Of a stretch of 11,747 nt of DNA, positions 1 to 6,292 are shown piece by piece; positions within the stretch are counted from its first letter, which is position 1; each line of letters starts with the position of its first letter. This DNA is from Clostridia bacterium (GTDB lineage: Bacteria > Bacillota > Clostridia > Oscillospirales > CAG-382). Under the pieces are notes generated by a model, which was not told the DNA's origin, made no database searches, and was given only the letters and a program-made list of their open reading frames with translations. The stretch is from positions 1-11,747 of the forward strand of contig JAGCNA010000241.1 in NCBI GenBank assembly GCA_017646185.1. Direction: 5' to 3'. Position numbers and translations under genes: made by a program.

Positions 1-13
1 AGTGAATGTTCAC

Positions 14-96
14 GCGGCTGTGGCGGAACAGGCAGACGCGCACGTTTGAGGGGCGTGTGGGCAACCGTATGGGTTCAAGTCCCATCAGCCGCACCA
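14..96 (+). tRNA. tRNA-Leu (anticodon GAG)
   Basis: The seven-base acceptor stem GCGGCTG (14-20) pairs with CAGCCGC (86-92), followed by discriminator A93 and an encoded CCA (94-96). The anticodon arm pairs CACGT with GCGTG around a seven-base loop, TTGAGGG, which puts the anticodon GAG at 48-50 (leucine, CUC/CUU codons). A long variable arm, as in class II tRNAs, precedes the T arm, whose loop holds TTCAAGT closed by a GGG/CCC stem. All the diagnostic tRNA-Leu features are present and nothing looks degenerate. Its promoter lies outside the window. A 12-base inverted repeat (GTGAA-TG-TTCAC, 2-13) abuts its 5' end and may be part of the precursor. Confidence 0.97.
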
Positions 97-100
97 AATA

Positions 101-136
101 AAACGACAATTTTCGTCAGAAAATTGTCGTTTTTTT
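101..136. terminator. Bidirectional intrinsic terminator after tRNA-Leu
   Basis: An 11-bp or longer stem, ACGACAATTTT with AAAATTGTCGT, encloses the six-base loop CGTCAG and is followed on the plus strand by a run of seven T. It sits four bases after the CCA end, so it ends the tRNA transcript. On the minus strand the hairpin is followed by TTTTATTT, so it can also stop leftward transcription from the 112-aa gene. Confidence 0.9.
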
Positions 137-274
137 GTTCTTTTCACTTTTCTCTTTATTGATCTTATGAAGTCCGTCATTGTCTTCGTATATAACATGA
201 CTGAAAGAAATTTCTTTGGTTTTACGGCTAACTTCGCGTATCTGATGGTCATATATAATAGTTTCCGTAATCAT
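116..274 (-). CDS. Possible 52-aa small protein, unknown function
   Basis: An ATG at 274 opens a 53-codon frame ending in TGA at 118-116, inside the loop of the tRNA terminator. It begins only five bases after the stop codon of the upstream 112-aa gene, so translational coupling is possible. The predicted peptide is very polar, with a C-terminal half rich in Lys, Glu and Asn, and has no signal peptide or membrane segment. A purine-rich AGGAGA (296-291) lies about 16 bases before the ATG, farther than usual. No other gene occupies 137-279. I do not recognise the family. It may be real or simply an open stretch of AT-rich spacer. Confidence 0.3.
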   Translation of the reverse strand: MITETIIYDHQIREVSRKTKEISFSHVIYEDNDGLHKINKEKSEKNKKTTIF

Positions 275-279
275 ATTCG

Positions 280-618
280 TTATTCTTTGCTCTCCTTCTC
301 TATTTTATCCTTTTCCCTGCCCCACACCGTACCGCGGTGGACAGCGTGTAAGGAAGCGAACAGCACGGGAAGAGCTTCCACCCTGCGTACTGACGTGATG
401 CGGGCAAAAATGCCGTAGCCGTTGTTATATGCGTACACAGCCAGCAAAGCGCTGTCTCCGAACAAATACCCAAGGATTTTACCATCTGCACAAAATGCCA
501 TTCCCTCGGTACAAGGAGTTCCCTCAAGAATATCTCCCGCTGATACGTTTTGGCAAAGATCGGAATAGTTTTCTATGGCTATACCGCCTTCAAGTTCAAA
601 TTCATCCAGAATTTTCAT
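280..618 (-). CDS. Hypothetical protein, 112 aa
   Basis: The gene starts at ATG 618, nine bases after a perfect AAGGAGG (634-628), and has its own likely promoter at 670-642. The product begins MKILDEFELEGG and reads like a small cytosolic alpha/beta protein. It has no signal peptide or membrane helix. It contains four cysteine/glycine-containing stretches around residues 24-52, a hydrophobic strand-rich middle (residues 48-76), and a charged, lysine/glutamate-rich C-terminal tail (about 98-112). I do not recognise a family or any catalytic motif. The start and the good ribosome binding site make it a believable gene, and overlapping frames on the other strand have no comparable signals. A possible 52-aa ORF follows after five bases, and the shared tRNA terminator would end the transcript. 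Confidence 0.7.
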   Translation of the reverse strand: MKILDEFELEGGIAIENYSDLCQNVSAGDILEGTPCTEGMAFCADGKILGYLFGDSALLAVYAYNNGYGIFARITSVRRVEALPVLFASLHAVHRGTVWGREKDKIEKESKE

Positions 619-641
619 AGACAGCCGCCTCCTTTAAATAA

Positions 642-670
642 ATTATAGCATATTTTTTCATTTGTTGCAA
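642..670 (-). promoter_or_regulatory. Sigma-A type promoter for the 112-aa gene
   Basis: On the minus strand, TTGCAA (670-665) is separated by 17 bases from a perfect TATAAT (647-642), leaving a short leader before the ATG at 618. It stands back to back with the promoter of the cohesin-like gene, nine bases away. Confidence 0.6.
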
Positions 671-678
671 TTCTTTAC

Positions 679-707
679 TTGACAAAGTTAAGCAAATATA
701 ATAAACT
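679..707 (+). promoter_or_regulatory. Sigma-A type promoter for the cohesin-like gene
   Basis: A perfect TTGACA (679-684) is followed after 17 bases by TAAACT (702-707, four of six matches to consensus), giving a leader of about 20 bases before the ATG at 733. A perfect TATAAT at 697-702 is only 12 bases from the -35 box, so it is less likely to be used with it. Confidence 0.5.
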
Positions 708-732
708 ATACTAAACACGGAGGTACAACAAT

Positions 733-1491
733 ATGTTTAAAAAAGCTTTTATATTACTTCTTTCCGCAGCGCTTATTTGCGCCGCATTCACTGTAGTTTC
801 TTCCGCAGCAGACGCTTGCAAAATAAGTCTTGAGTATGCAGCTGAGGGTGATATCCTTTCTTTGACCGTTACATATTCTGATTTTACAGATCCTGACGGT
901 GTTGTTGCAGTATCTTCTAACGTATATTTCGATAAATCTGTTTTGGAATTCCAAAACGTTGAAGCGGACTTCCCCGAAGAATGGGGCGAACTGGGTGACA
1001 GTTGGAGCAAGCTTTATGCTGAAGGCAACGTACTTATCTGCCTGCTTTTTGACAGCCCCGAAAAAGGTCACGGAACCACAAACCCCATCACCTGCACCGT
1101 AAACTTCAAGATTCTTTCCAAGGGCGTAGATACCCTTGTTGAAGTAAAGAACACTGAGCTTACCGAATCCGAAGACCTGATATCACTTACCACCCCCAAC
1201 ACTTCCCTTAACGTAAGTATTTCCGAAAGCGGCGAAGTCAGCGGTGACGTAAGCGAAGAGGAAATCTCTGTTCCCGAAGAATCCGAAGAGGTTTCCGTTC
1301 CCGAAGAGTCCGTCACTCCCAACGAAAGCAAGGACGAATCCGATAAGACCGAAAGCACCCCTTCCTCTTCTGATGTCAGCACAGGAGAAAACAACGACGG
1401 AAACAATACCGTTATCTGGATTGTTGTAGGTGCGGCTATAGTAGTTATCGCAGCTGTAGTAACAGTTGTTGTAATGAAGAAAAAGAACTAA
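733..1491 (+). CDS. Exported cohesin-like domain protein with C-terminal membrane anchor
   Basis: This 252-aa protein appears to display a beta-sandwich domain on the outside of the cell. Residues 1-27 are a signal peptide (basic start, hydrophobic core, cleavage near SSAADA). Residues 30-163 look like a cohesin/carbohydrate-binding-type domain: an early GD plus strand pattern, the phrase VYFDKSVLEFQNV (64-76) typical of cohesin-like folds, and a later strand CTVNFKI (121-127). Residues 164-225 form an acidic linker rich in Ser, Glu and Pro with a SVPEES repeat. Residues 226-248 are a membrane helix, followed by the tail KKKN. The start is set by GGAGG (719-723). The gene is monocistronic, between its own promoter and terminator. 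Cohesins classically bind dockerins, but single cohesin-like domains also occur in unrelated surface proteins, so the ligand is unknown. The membrane-anchor layout resembles that of the esterase at 6293-7240. Confidence 0.85.
   Translation: MFKKAFILLLSAALICAAFTVVSSAADACKISLEYAAEGDILSLTVTYSDFTDPDGVVAVSSNVYFDKSVLEFQNVEADFPEEWGELGDSWSKLYAEGNVLICLLFDSPEKGHGTTNPITCTVNFKILSKGVDTLVEVKNTELTESEDLISLTTPNTSLNVSISESGEVSGDVSEEEISVPEESEEVSVPEESVTPNESKDESDKTESTPSSSDVSTGENNDGNNTVIWIVVGAAIVVIAAVVTVVVMKKKN
1267..1311 (+). repeat. SVPEES-encoding direct repeat in linker
   Basis: The hexapeptide SVPEES is encoded at 1267-1284 and again at 1294-1311, a 27-base period. The DNA copies differ only at synonymous sites (TCT/TCC and GAA/GAG). 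This is a short repeat in the Ser/Glu/Pro spacer of the cohesin-like protein and probably serves as a flexible stalk. Confidence 0.7.
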
Positions 1492-1510
1492 AACACACCA
1501 ATAATAACTT

Positions 1511-1539
1511 AAAGTGGCTGAAAACTCAGCCACTTTTTT
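1511..1539 (+). terminator. Intrinsic terminator of the cohesin-like gene
   Basis: The stem AAAGTGGCTGA with TCAGCCACTTT encloses the tetraloop AAAC and ends in a T run. It begins 20 bases after the TAA of the cohesin-like gene. Confidence 0.9.
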
Positions 1540-1547
1540 ATTACATT

Positions 1548-1580
1548 AAAAACTGCCGTATTTTAATTACGGCAGTTTTT
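1548..1580 (-). terminator. Intrinsic terminator of the DUF4855 lipoprotein gene (bidirectional)
   Basis: The 13-bp stem AAAAACTGCCGTA with TACGGCAGTTTTT encloses a seven-base AT loop. It lies just beyond the minus-strand stop codon at 1584, and reading leftward it ends in TTTTTAAT. Reading rightward it also has a T run, so it backs up the neighbouring terminator between these two convergent genes. Confidence 0.88.
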
Positions 1581-1583
1581 TCT

Positions 1584-4500
1584 TTATTCGATTACTATAG
1601 TGATTGTGCAGGGTTCGGATTCACAAAGTCCTTCGGAGTAAGCGTAGGTGAAAGAAACCGTACCGGTAAAGCCTTTTTCGGGATAGTAGGTAAAGCTACC
1701 GTCTTGCGCAAGAGAAACTGTGCCGGATTCGGGCATTGAAACGAGTTCAAAATACATATATCCGGGAGCATCCTCAAGGATAGCACCGCTAACTGAGGTA
1801 TCAATTTGTGTATTGAACGAATACTCCTCAAAAGCTTCGGGATATACATCAAGAGTACCCTTTATAAATTGATACGTGTAATCGTATATCAATCTGACAC
1901 TGGGATCCTTGGAGCAAGCGGCATCATAGTACACGTATACATCCTGATAATACATATGTACACAATCCTTCATGTATCCGTAGAGAACACCGCCGGAAAG
2001 ATATTCCATATATTTTCTGTAAAGAACATCGCTTGTAAAGCTCTTGCCGGATATTTCAATTTCTATACCCATGCCGTAAAGCTGTGTAAGATATGCCGCC
2101 TGAGGTATTCTGGAATAAGGAACTTCTTCTTTGAATACGTAGTTGGGCTGCATACAGGCAACGTCAAAACCATAGGAATCCCAAGCAGAGAAGCCGGATG
2201 CGACGTAATAAGGTATCCAGAAGAAATCGTAACCGCGTTCGTGCACGATCTTTGAAGTCTCCGTAACTATATAAGGTGCGTTATCCTGAGGATAAATTGA
2301 TTCATCATACCAATAATATCCGACAAATTCGATATTTTCAAAATCATATTCGCCGAGCTTTGCTTCGAAGGTTTCCATATACCATTCAAGCGCGCGAAGT
2401 CTGTTTTCGTCTGTTGTAAGACCGTCTACAACACCGTCACCGTCGATATCACCGAAATCGGTGCGTTCGGAGTTGGGGTAATAAAGAGTAACGGTAAATC
2501 CGTATTTATAATCCTCGTCCAAGCCGAGCGCATCTTTTACTATGCCGGCGGCTTCTTCAAGGGCGAGAATGTTTTCATTTTCTGTAAACAGATCGGATAT
2601 TGTCCACAGCCAGTCGCTTGCCTTGGAATCGCTCCAACCGGAAAGTCCGGAGGGGAATCCTCCGCTGAGCAGGAACAGATAACTATCGAACATTACGTCC
2701 TTTATGTTGCCCTCCTGATCCACATATGCAAGATAAGGAATAAGAGTCTCAACGGTGTATCCGTCAATAGCGGTGCCGTGGTACAAAAGAACCAGATCGG
2801 ACACGCCGCCGAGAACGTTCTCGTTGGGTGCCTGGTTGCCTTTTCCGAACAAGTTGCGCTCGGGTATGACACCGGAAGAAAGAGTCTTGGAGCCTGCCGT
2901 GGAGGTGGTACCGAATACTTCCAGTTCCCCTACTCCGCACCAAGTGTTAATATTAAATGAGAAGCATACGTATCTTGTCTGAACGGGAGTGTTAAGTGAC
3001 AGTTCTGCGGAAACCAAGGTGTCGTCACTGGCGGCACTTACGGGCATCGTGCCTGCATCGTACCATTTTTCGCCATCCAAAGAAAGGTAAATATCAACTG
3101 CGGTGGGAGCAAGCACTGCCCAATCAACAAGATGTGTAAACTGTGCGGTAAACTTACGCACCGCACTTGTTGCGCCCAGATCGTATATTACGTCGCGGGA
3201 AGATCCGCCGTTGAATTTAAAGAACTGTCCGTTATGAATGCTGTTTGCTGTGGCGTGTCTGCCATCGGTCATAATAGTTGATTTTACAGAGGTGTTGTTG
3301 GCAGCCTGCTCTTCGGTTATATCCGCAGGGCAGTTGATCTGCTGAGTAAGTCCTTTTATAAGGTTTACAACCTCTGTAGAAGGATTGGGCCAATTCTTGA
3401 CAGCAGGATCAAACACAAGATCGGGATACAGCGATTCTGTATCCGATTCGCCGGTGTTTGCATACACAGCTACCTCTTCAACCAGATACATTTTCGTATC
3501 GGTCGCTTCAAAGGTAAATCTTACGTAACGTCCCGATGCGGCCTTGCTGAGTATCAGGGGGAAATCGTAAACATTCTGATCGGAAGCAACGCCGAAAACT
3601 CTGCCTATATCGGTAAAGTTTTTGTTATCGTCACTCACAGAGTAGGTCACCGCCACCGGCATATAGGTGCCGATGTTAACATTGGCATAACATTCTGCGC
3701 GGAACACACTGAGATCATCACGCTTTTTGCCAAGGTCAACAGTAATGGTAACTGCGTCTCCGCCTTCATAGCCGACCCAAATTCCGCTTTCAAAAAATCC
3801 GGTAAATACGCCATCGGTAAGGCGGGTATTATCATCGGGAAAAGCGGAAATGGAATTTTTGGACGCTTTATATTTTGCGCCTTTACTTACCAACTGAAGT
3901 TCAAGAGATTTATCTATGGGATTTTCGCCTTGGTATTTTACAGTTCCGAGCGTATCATAAGCCTGCTTTATAAGTTCAAGAAAAGCTTCGTCAAGCTTAG
4001 AGCCGTTCTCCTCGTTGGCTGTTACCGTAAGTTCATCGATAAACACCCACGCCGCAGCTTTCTCCACAGCAAACTTTACGTAACGGGCTGATATGTAATA
4101 TTCCGATGTGAACACAGCCTCTGCGCGGCAGTCTGCTACAAATTCGGGAAGAATGCAGCTTCCCGCAAACTTGAAATTTTCTCCGTCTGCCGAAGTATAT
4201 ATTTTAATGCCCTTGGGAGGATATATACCCGCAGCACTGGTAGAAAGATAACTGCAACGGAATTCGTAAATAGTATCGTAAACCTGACCGAGGTCAATAG
4301 TTACGTATACGGTGGAATCGGTATAGCCCGAATATTTTGCATCGGTATAATCACCGGTGCTATCGAATGCAAACTGACCGTCGGTAAGCTCGGTGGTGTA
4401 GGAATCGGGATACGCATCACCGGGAGTAGCCGTATTTGTGTAAGGCTTGCCGGTGCTTATAACAGAAGCGTTTTCGGGGTTTTCAACGGGTATCTTTTCT

Positions 4501-4652
4501 TCCTCCGGCTTGGAAGTGTCCGTTGAATCATCTGTTGTGGGGCGGGACGCTTCGGAAGTGTTCGAAGTATCTGAAATATCGTTTGGTTCTTTGCACCCCG
4601 CAAACAGGGAAATCAGCATAACCAACGCAAGTAAAAGCGCTATTTTTTTCAT
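1584..4652 (-). CDS. Multidomain surface lipoprotein: three discoidin-like modules, DUF4855 domain, Ig/cadherin-like C-terminus
   Basis: This is a 1022-aa exported lipoprotein, probably a glycan-binding or glycan-cleaving surface enzyme. The ATG at 4652 has GGAGG eight bases upstream (4665-4661) and gives a canonical signal peptide with lipobox LFAGC (Cys20). A start 21 codons further upstream would spoil the signal peptide and is rejected. Residues 21-61 are a Ser/Thr/Asp/Glu-rich linker. Three F5/8 type C (discoidin)-like modules follow at about 62-213, 250-403 and 440-592, each with a TDG turn and a 'RYVxF' strand. Residues about 600-930 match my recollection of DUF4855, a TIM-barrel-like family: LLYHG near 624, an acidic loop GDIDGDG (734-740), then YYWYDES and FFWIPYY. 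Residues about 945-1022 resemble a bacterial Ig/cadherin-like module. The gene is transcribed alone from the promoter at 4731-4703. The DUF4855 assignment is fairly confident, but the reaction is unknown. Confidence 0.88.
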   Translation of the reverse strand: MKKIALLLALVMLISLFAGCKEPNDISDTSNTSEASRPTTDDSTDTSKPEEEKIPVENPENASVISTGKPYTNTATPGDAYPDSYTTELTDGQFAFDSTGDYTDAKYSGYTDSTVYVTIDLGQVYDTIYEFRCSYLSTSAAGIYPPKGIKIYTSADGENFKFAGSCILPEFVADCRAEAVFTSEYYISARYVKFAVEKAAAWVFIDELTVTANEENGSKLDEAFLELIKQAYDTLGTVKYQGENPIDKSLELQLVSKGAKYKASKNSISAFPDDNTRLTDGVFTGFFESGIWVGYEGGDAVTITVDLGKKRDDLSVFRAECYANVNIGTYMPVAVTYSVSDDNKNFTDIGRVFGVASDQNVYDFPLILSKAASGRYVRFTFEATDTKMYLVEEVAVYANTGESDTESLYPDLVFDPAVKNWPNPSTEVVNLIKGLTQQINCPADITEEQAANNTSVKSTIMTDGRHATANSIHNGQFFKFNGGSSRDVIYDLGATSAVRKFTAQFTHLVDWAVLAPTAVDIYLSLDGEKWYDAGTMPVSAASDDTLVSAELSLNTPVQTRYVCFSFNINTWCGVGELEVFGTTSTAGSKTLSSGVIPERNLFGKGNQAPNENVLGGVSDLVLLYHGTAIDGYTVETLIPYLAYVDQEGNIKDVMFDSYLFLLSGGFPSGLSGWSDSKASDWLWTISDLFTENENILALEEAAGIVKDALGLDEDYKYGFTVTLYYPNSERTDFGDIDGDGVVDGLTTDENRLRALEWYMETFEAKLGEYDFENIEFVGYYWYDESIYPQDNAPYIVTETSKIVHERGYDFFWIPYYVASGFSAWDSYGFDVACMQPNYVFKEEVPYSRIPQAAYLTQLYGMGIEIEISGKSFTSDVLYRKYMEYLSGGVLYGYMKDCVHMYYQDVYVYYDAACSKDPSVRLIYDYTYQFIKGTLDVYPEAFEEYSFNTQIDTSVSGAILEDAPGYMYFELVSMPESGTVSLAQDGSFTYYPEKGFTGTVSFTYAYSEGLCESEPCTITIVIE

Positions 4653-4702
4653 TAAATATACCTCCGGAAAATCACGGTATACACCGCGGTTATATCTTTT
4701 AC

Positions 4703-4731
4703 ATTTTAACAGCAATATGACGAAGTGTCAA
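4703..4731 (-). promoter_or_regulatory. Sigma-A type promoter for the DUF4855 lipoprotein gene
   Basis: On the minus strand, a perfect TTGACA (4731-4726) is followed after exactly 17 bases by TAAAAT (4708-4703, five of six matches). The start codon is about 50 bases downstream. The leader contains the palindrome ACCGCGGT (4683-4690), with no evident riboswitch. Confidence 0.75.
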
Positions 4732-4912
4732 GTAAATAATTTCATAATCTCAGGCTTACGTTATTCAGCGTCCGGCCGTTTATCACACCACTTGGCAGAC
4801 GGGAATACATTTTAAAATTCCTTGGAAAAGCAAATGAAAGCAGAAATACAGGGAGTTGCGGGACTTGCTAAATCCGTTGTTGAAACCGTAAGCGAACAAA
4901 AGCAGTAATAAC
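4732..4912. other. Intergenic spacer with a possible gene remnant
   Basis: Together with the flanking promoters this spacer forms a 362-base gap between the start codons of two divergent genes. No RNA gene, hairpin or repeat was recognised. On the plus strand, 4834-4908 encodes a 24-residue peptide starting MKAEIQGVAGLAKS and ending in TAA-TAA, with codon choice like the neighbouring genes. It lacks a convincing ribosome binding site (only GGAAAAG just before the ATG), and the frame is closed by TAA at 4813-4815. It could be the tail of a decayed gene, or chance. Confidence 0.35.
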
Positions 4913-4941
4913 TTGACAAAATATGTCCGTTGTGTTATAGT
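4913..4941 (+). promoter_or_regulatory. Sigma-A type promoter for tyrS
   Basis: A perfect TTGACA (4913-4918), a 17-base spacer and TATAGT (4936-4941, five of six matches) make this one of the strongest promoters in the window. Transcription should begin near 4948, giving a leader of only about 67 bases before the tyrS ATG. Confidence 0.85.
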
Positions 4942-4962
4942 TAAACAAATCGGACTAAACAG

Positions 4963-4990
4963 AAAGCCCGACACTATGTCGGGCTTTTTT
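4963..4990 (+). terminator. Intrinsic terminator-like hairpin in the tyrS leader
   Basis: The ten-base arm AAAGCCCGAC (4963-4972) pairs with GTCGGGCTTT (4978-4987) around the loop ACTAT, and the T run spans 4985-4990. The hairpin lies between the tyrS promoter and the tyrS ribosome binding site, so it would prematurely stop most transcripts unless read through. The transcribed part before it is about 15 bases, too short for a T-box, and no T-box antiterminator motif is present. No competing antiterminator pairing was found by eye. It may be an attenuator of another kind, or a hairpin with partial read-through. Confidence 0.7.
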
Positions 4991-5014
4991 ACTAATATCG
5001 GAGGTAACTCACTT

Positions 5015-6235
5015 ATGAACATTTATGAAGAACTGCAGGCAAGAGGACTTATTGCGCAGGTAACGGACGAAAAAGAAATACGCGATCTGGTAAACAGCGG
5101 CGGCGCAAGATTTTATATTGGTTTTGACCCTACTGCGGATTCTCTCCACGTAGGACATTTTATGGCACTCTGCCTTATGAAGCGTCTTCAGATGGCAGGC
5201 AACAAGCCCGTTGTGCTTCTTGGCGGCGGTACCGGCTTTGTTGGCGACCCTTCCGGCAGAACCGATATGCGTCAGATGATGTCTCCCGAAACCATTAAGA
5301 GCAACTGCGATAAATTTTTGAAGCAGATCGGCAAATTTATCGAATTCGGCGAAGACAAGGCTATCGTTGTAAACAATGCAGATTGGCTGCTCAGCCTTAA
5401 TTATATCGAACTGCTTCGTGAAGTAGGTGCTTGCTTCTCTGTTAACAATATGCTCCGCGCAGAATGCTACAAGCAGAGAATGGAAAAAGGACTCAGCTTC
5501 TTTGAATTCAACTATATGATAATGCAGGCGTATGACTTCTATTATCTCAACGAGCACTACGGCTGTAACATGCAGTTCGGCGGTGATGACCAGTGGAGCA
5601 ATATGCTTGCAGGTACCGAGCTTATCCGCAAAAAGACCGGCAAGGACGCTTTTGCAATGACCATTACCCTGCTCCTTAACAGCGAGGGCAAGAAGATGGG
5701 CAAGACCGCAAAGGGTGCTGTTTGGCTTGACCCCGAAAAGACAACTCCTTTTGATTTCTACCAGTACTGGCGTAACGTTGACGATGCTGACGTTATGAAG
5801 TGTATCCGTATGCTCACCTTTATCCCCGTTGAAGAGATCGCGGAAATGGATAAATGGGAAGACAACCGTATTAACGAAAAGAAGGAAGTTCTGGCATACA
5901 GCCTTACCGAGCTTGTTCACGGCAAAGAAGAAGCAGACAAGGCAAAGGCAACCGCAGCGGCACTTTTCTCCGGTGAGGGTGATGATTCCAATATGCCCAC
6001 CACCACGCTTACTGCGGATATGGTAGGCGAAGACGGTATCGGTATTACAGACCTTCTCGTGGCATGCAAGCTGGCTTCCAGTAAAGGCGAAGCAAGACGT
6101 CTTGTTGAGCAGGGCGGTATTTCCGTTAACGGCGAAAAGGTTGCAAACGTAAACCACAAGGTTCCCGCTTCCCTTATTGCCGAAAGCGTAAAGATTAAAA
6201 AAGGCAAGAAAGTTTTCCACAAGGTAACCTTTTAA
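5015..6235 (+). CDS. tyrS: Tyrosine--tRNA ligase (tyrosyl-tRNA synthetase)
   Basis: TyrRS is a cytosolic class I aminoacyl-tRNA synthetase, normally a homodimer, that activates tyrosine with ATP and attaches it to tRNA-Tyr. The 406-aa length fits bacterial TyrS (about 400-430). The first catalytic signature is HVGH (residues 45-48) after the tyrosine-pocket segment YIGFDPTADSL. The middle region contains QAYDFYYL and GGDDQW, which bind tyrosine. The second signature is KMGKT (227-231), the TyrRS form of KMSKS. The last 60 or so residues form an S4 RNA-binding domain. The ATG at 5015 is chosen because GGAGG (5000-5004) precedes it by ten bases. The frame stays open upstream to TTG at 4913, but that codon is in the promoter. 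It is a single gene with its own promoter, leader hairpin and terminator. Confidence 0.98.
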   Translation: MNIYEELQARGLIAQVTDEKEIRDLVNSGGARFYIGFDPTADSLHVGHFMALCLMKRLQMAGNKPVVLLGGGTGFVGDPSGRTDMRQMMSPETIKSNCDKFLKQIGKFIEFGEDKAIVVNNADWLLSLNYIELLREVGACFSVNNMLRAECYKQRMEKGLSFFEFNYMIMQAYDFYYLNEHYGCNMQFGGDDQWSNMLAGTELIRKKTGKDAFAMTITLLLNSEGKKMGKTAKGAVWLDPEKTTPFDFYQYWRNVDDADVMKCIRMLTFIPVEEIAEMDKWEDNRINEKKEVLAYSLTELVHGKEEADKAKATAAALFSGEGDDSNMPTTTLTADMVGEDGIGITDLLVACKLASSKGEARRLVEQGGISVNGEKVANVNHKVPASLIAESVKIKKGKKVFHKVTF

Positions 6236-6249
6236 AATATGAAAAAAGA

Positions 6250-6279
6250 AAGTGCGTACACCAAACGGTGTACGCACTT
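6250..6279. terminator. Bidirectional intrinsic terminator between tyrS and the esterase gene
   Basis: A 13-bp perfect stem, AAGTGCGTACACC with GGTGTACGCACTT, encloses the loop AAAC. Rightward it is followed by ATTTATTT, and leftward by the T-rich TCTTTTTTC. It lies between two convergent stop codons (6235 and 6293) and should serve both tyrS and the three-gene minus-strand operon. Confidence 0.88.
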
Positions 6280-6292
6280 ATTTATTTGCGGA

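Noticed and set aside
167..418. 83-aa plus-strand open frame downstream of the tRNA
   Set aside because: It has no ribosome binding site, follows a strong terminator, and overlaps the better supported 112-aa gene on the other strand.
4653..4715. Start of the DUF4855 lipoprotein 21 codons upstream of ATG 4652
   Set aside because: It would put charged residues before the signal peptide and runs across the -10 box region. The ATG at 4652 has a proper ribosome binding site.
4834..4908. Short plus-strand peptide MKAEIQGVAGLAKS... before tyrS as a leader peptide
   Set aside because: It ends before the tyrS promoter, so it cannot be part of the tyrS leader, and it lacks a good ribosome binding site. 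It was kept only as a possible remnant in the spacer entry.
4913..5014. Upstream TTG start that would extend TyrS by 34 residues
   Set aside because: The TTG is part of the -35 box of the promoter, and the extension runs through the leader hairpin. The ATG at 5015 has the GGAGG and gives a normal TyrS N-terminus.
4942..5014. T-box riboswitch upstream of tyrS
   Set aside because: The transcribed leader is far too short and no T-box antiterminator sequence is present.
5009..6277. 422-aa open frame on the minus strand opposite tyrS
   Set aside because: It is antisense to a certain tyrS gene. Its translation is low-complexity-like and matches nothing, and it arises from the codon bias of tyrS.
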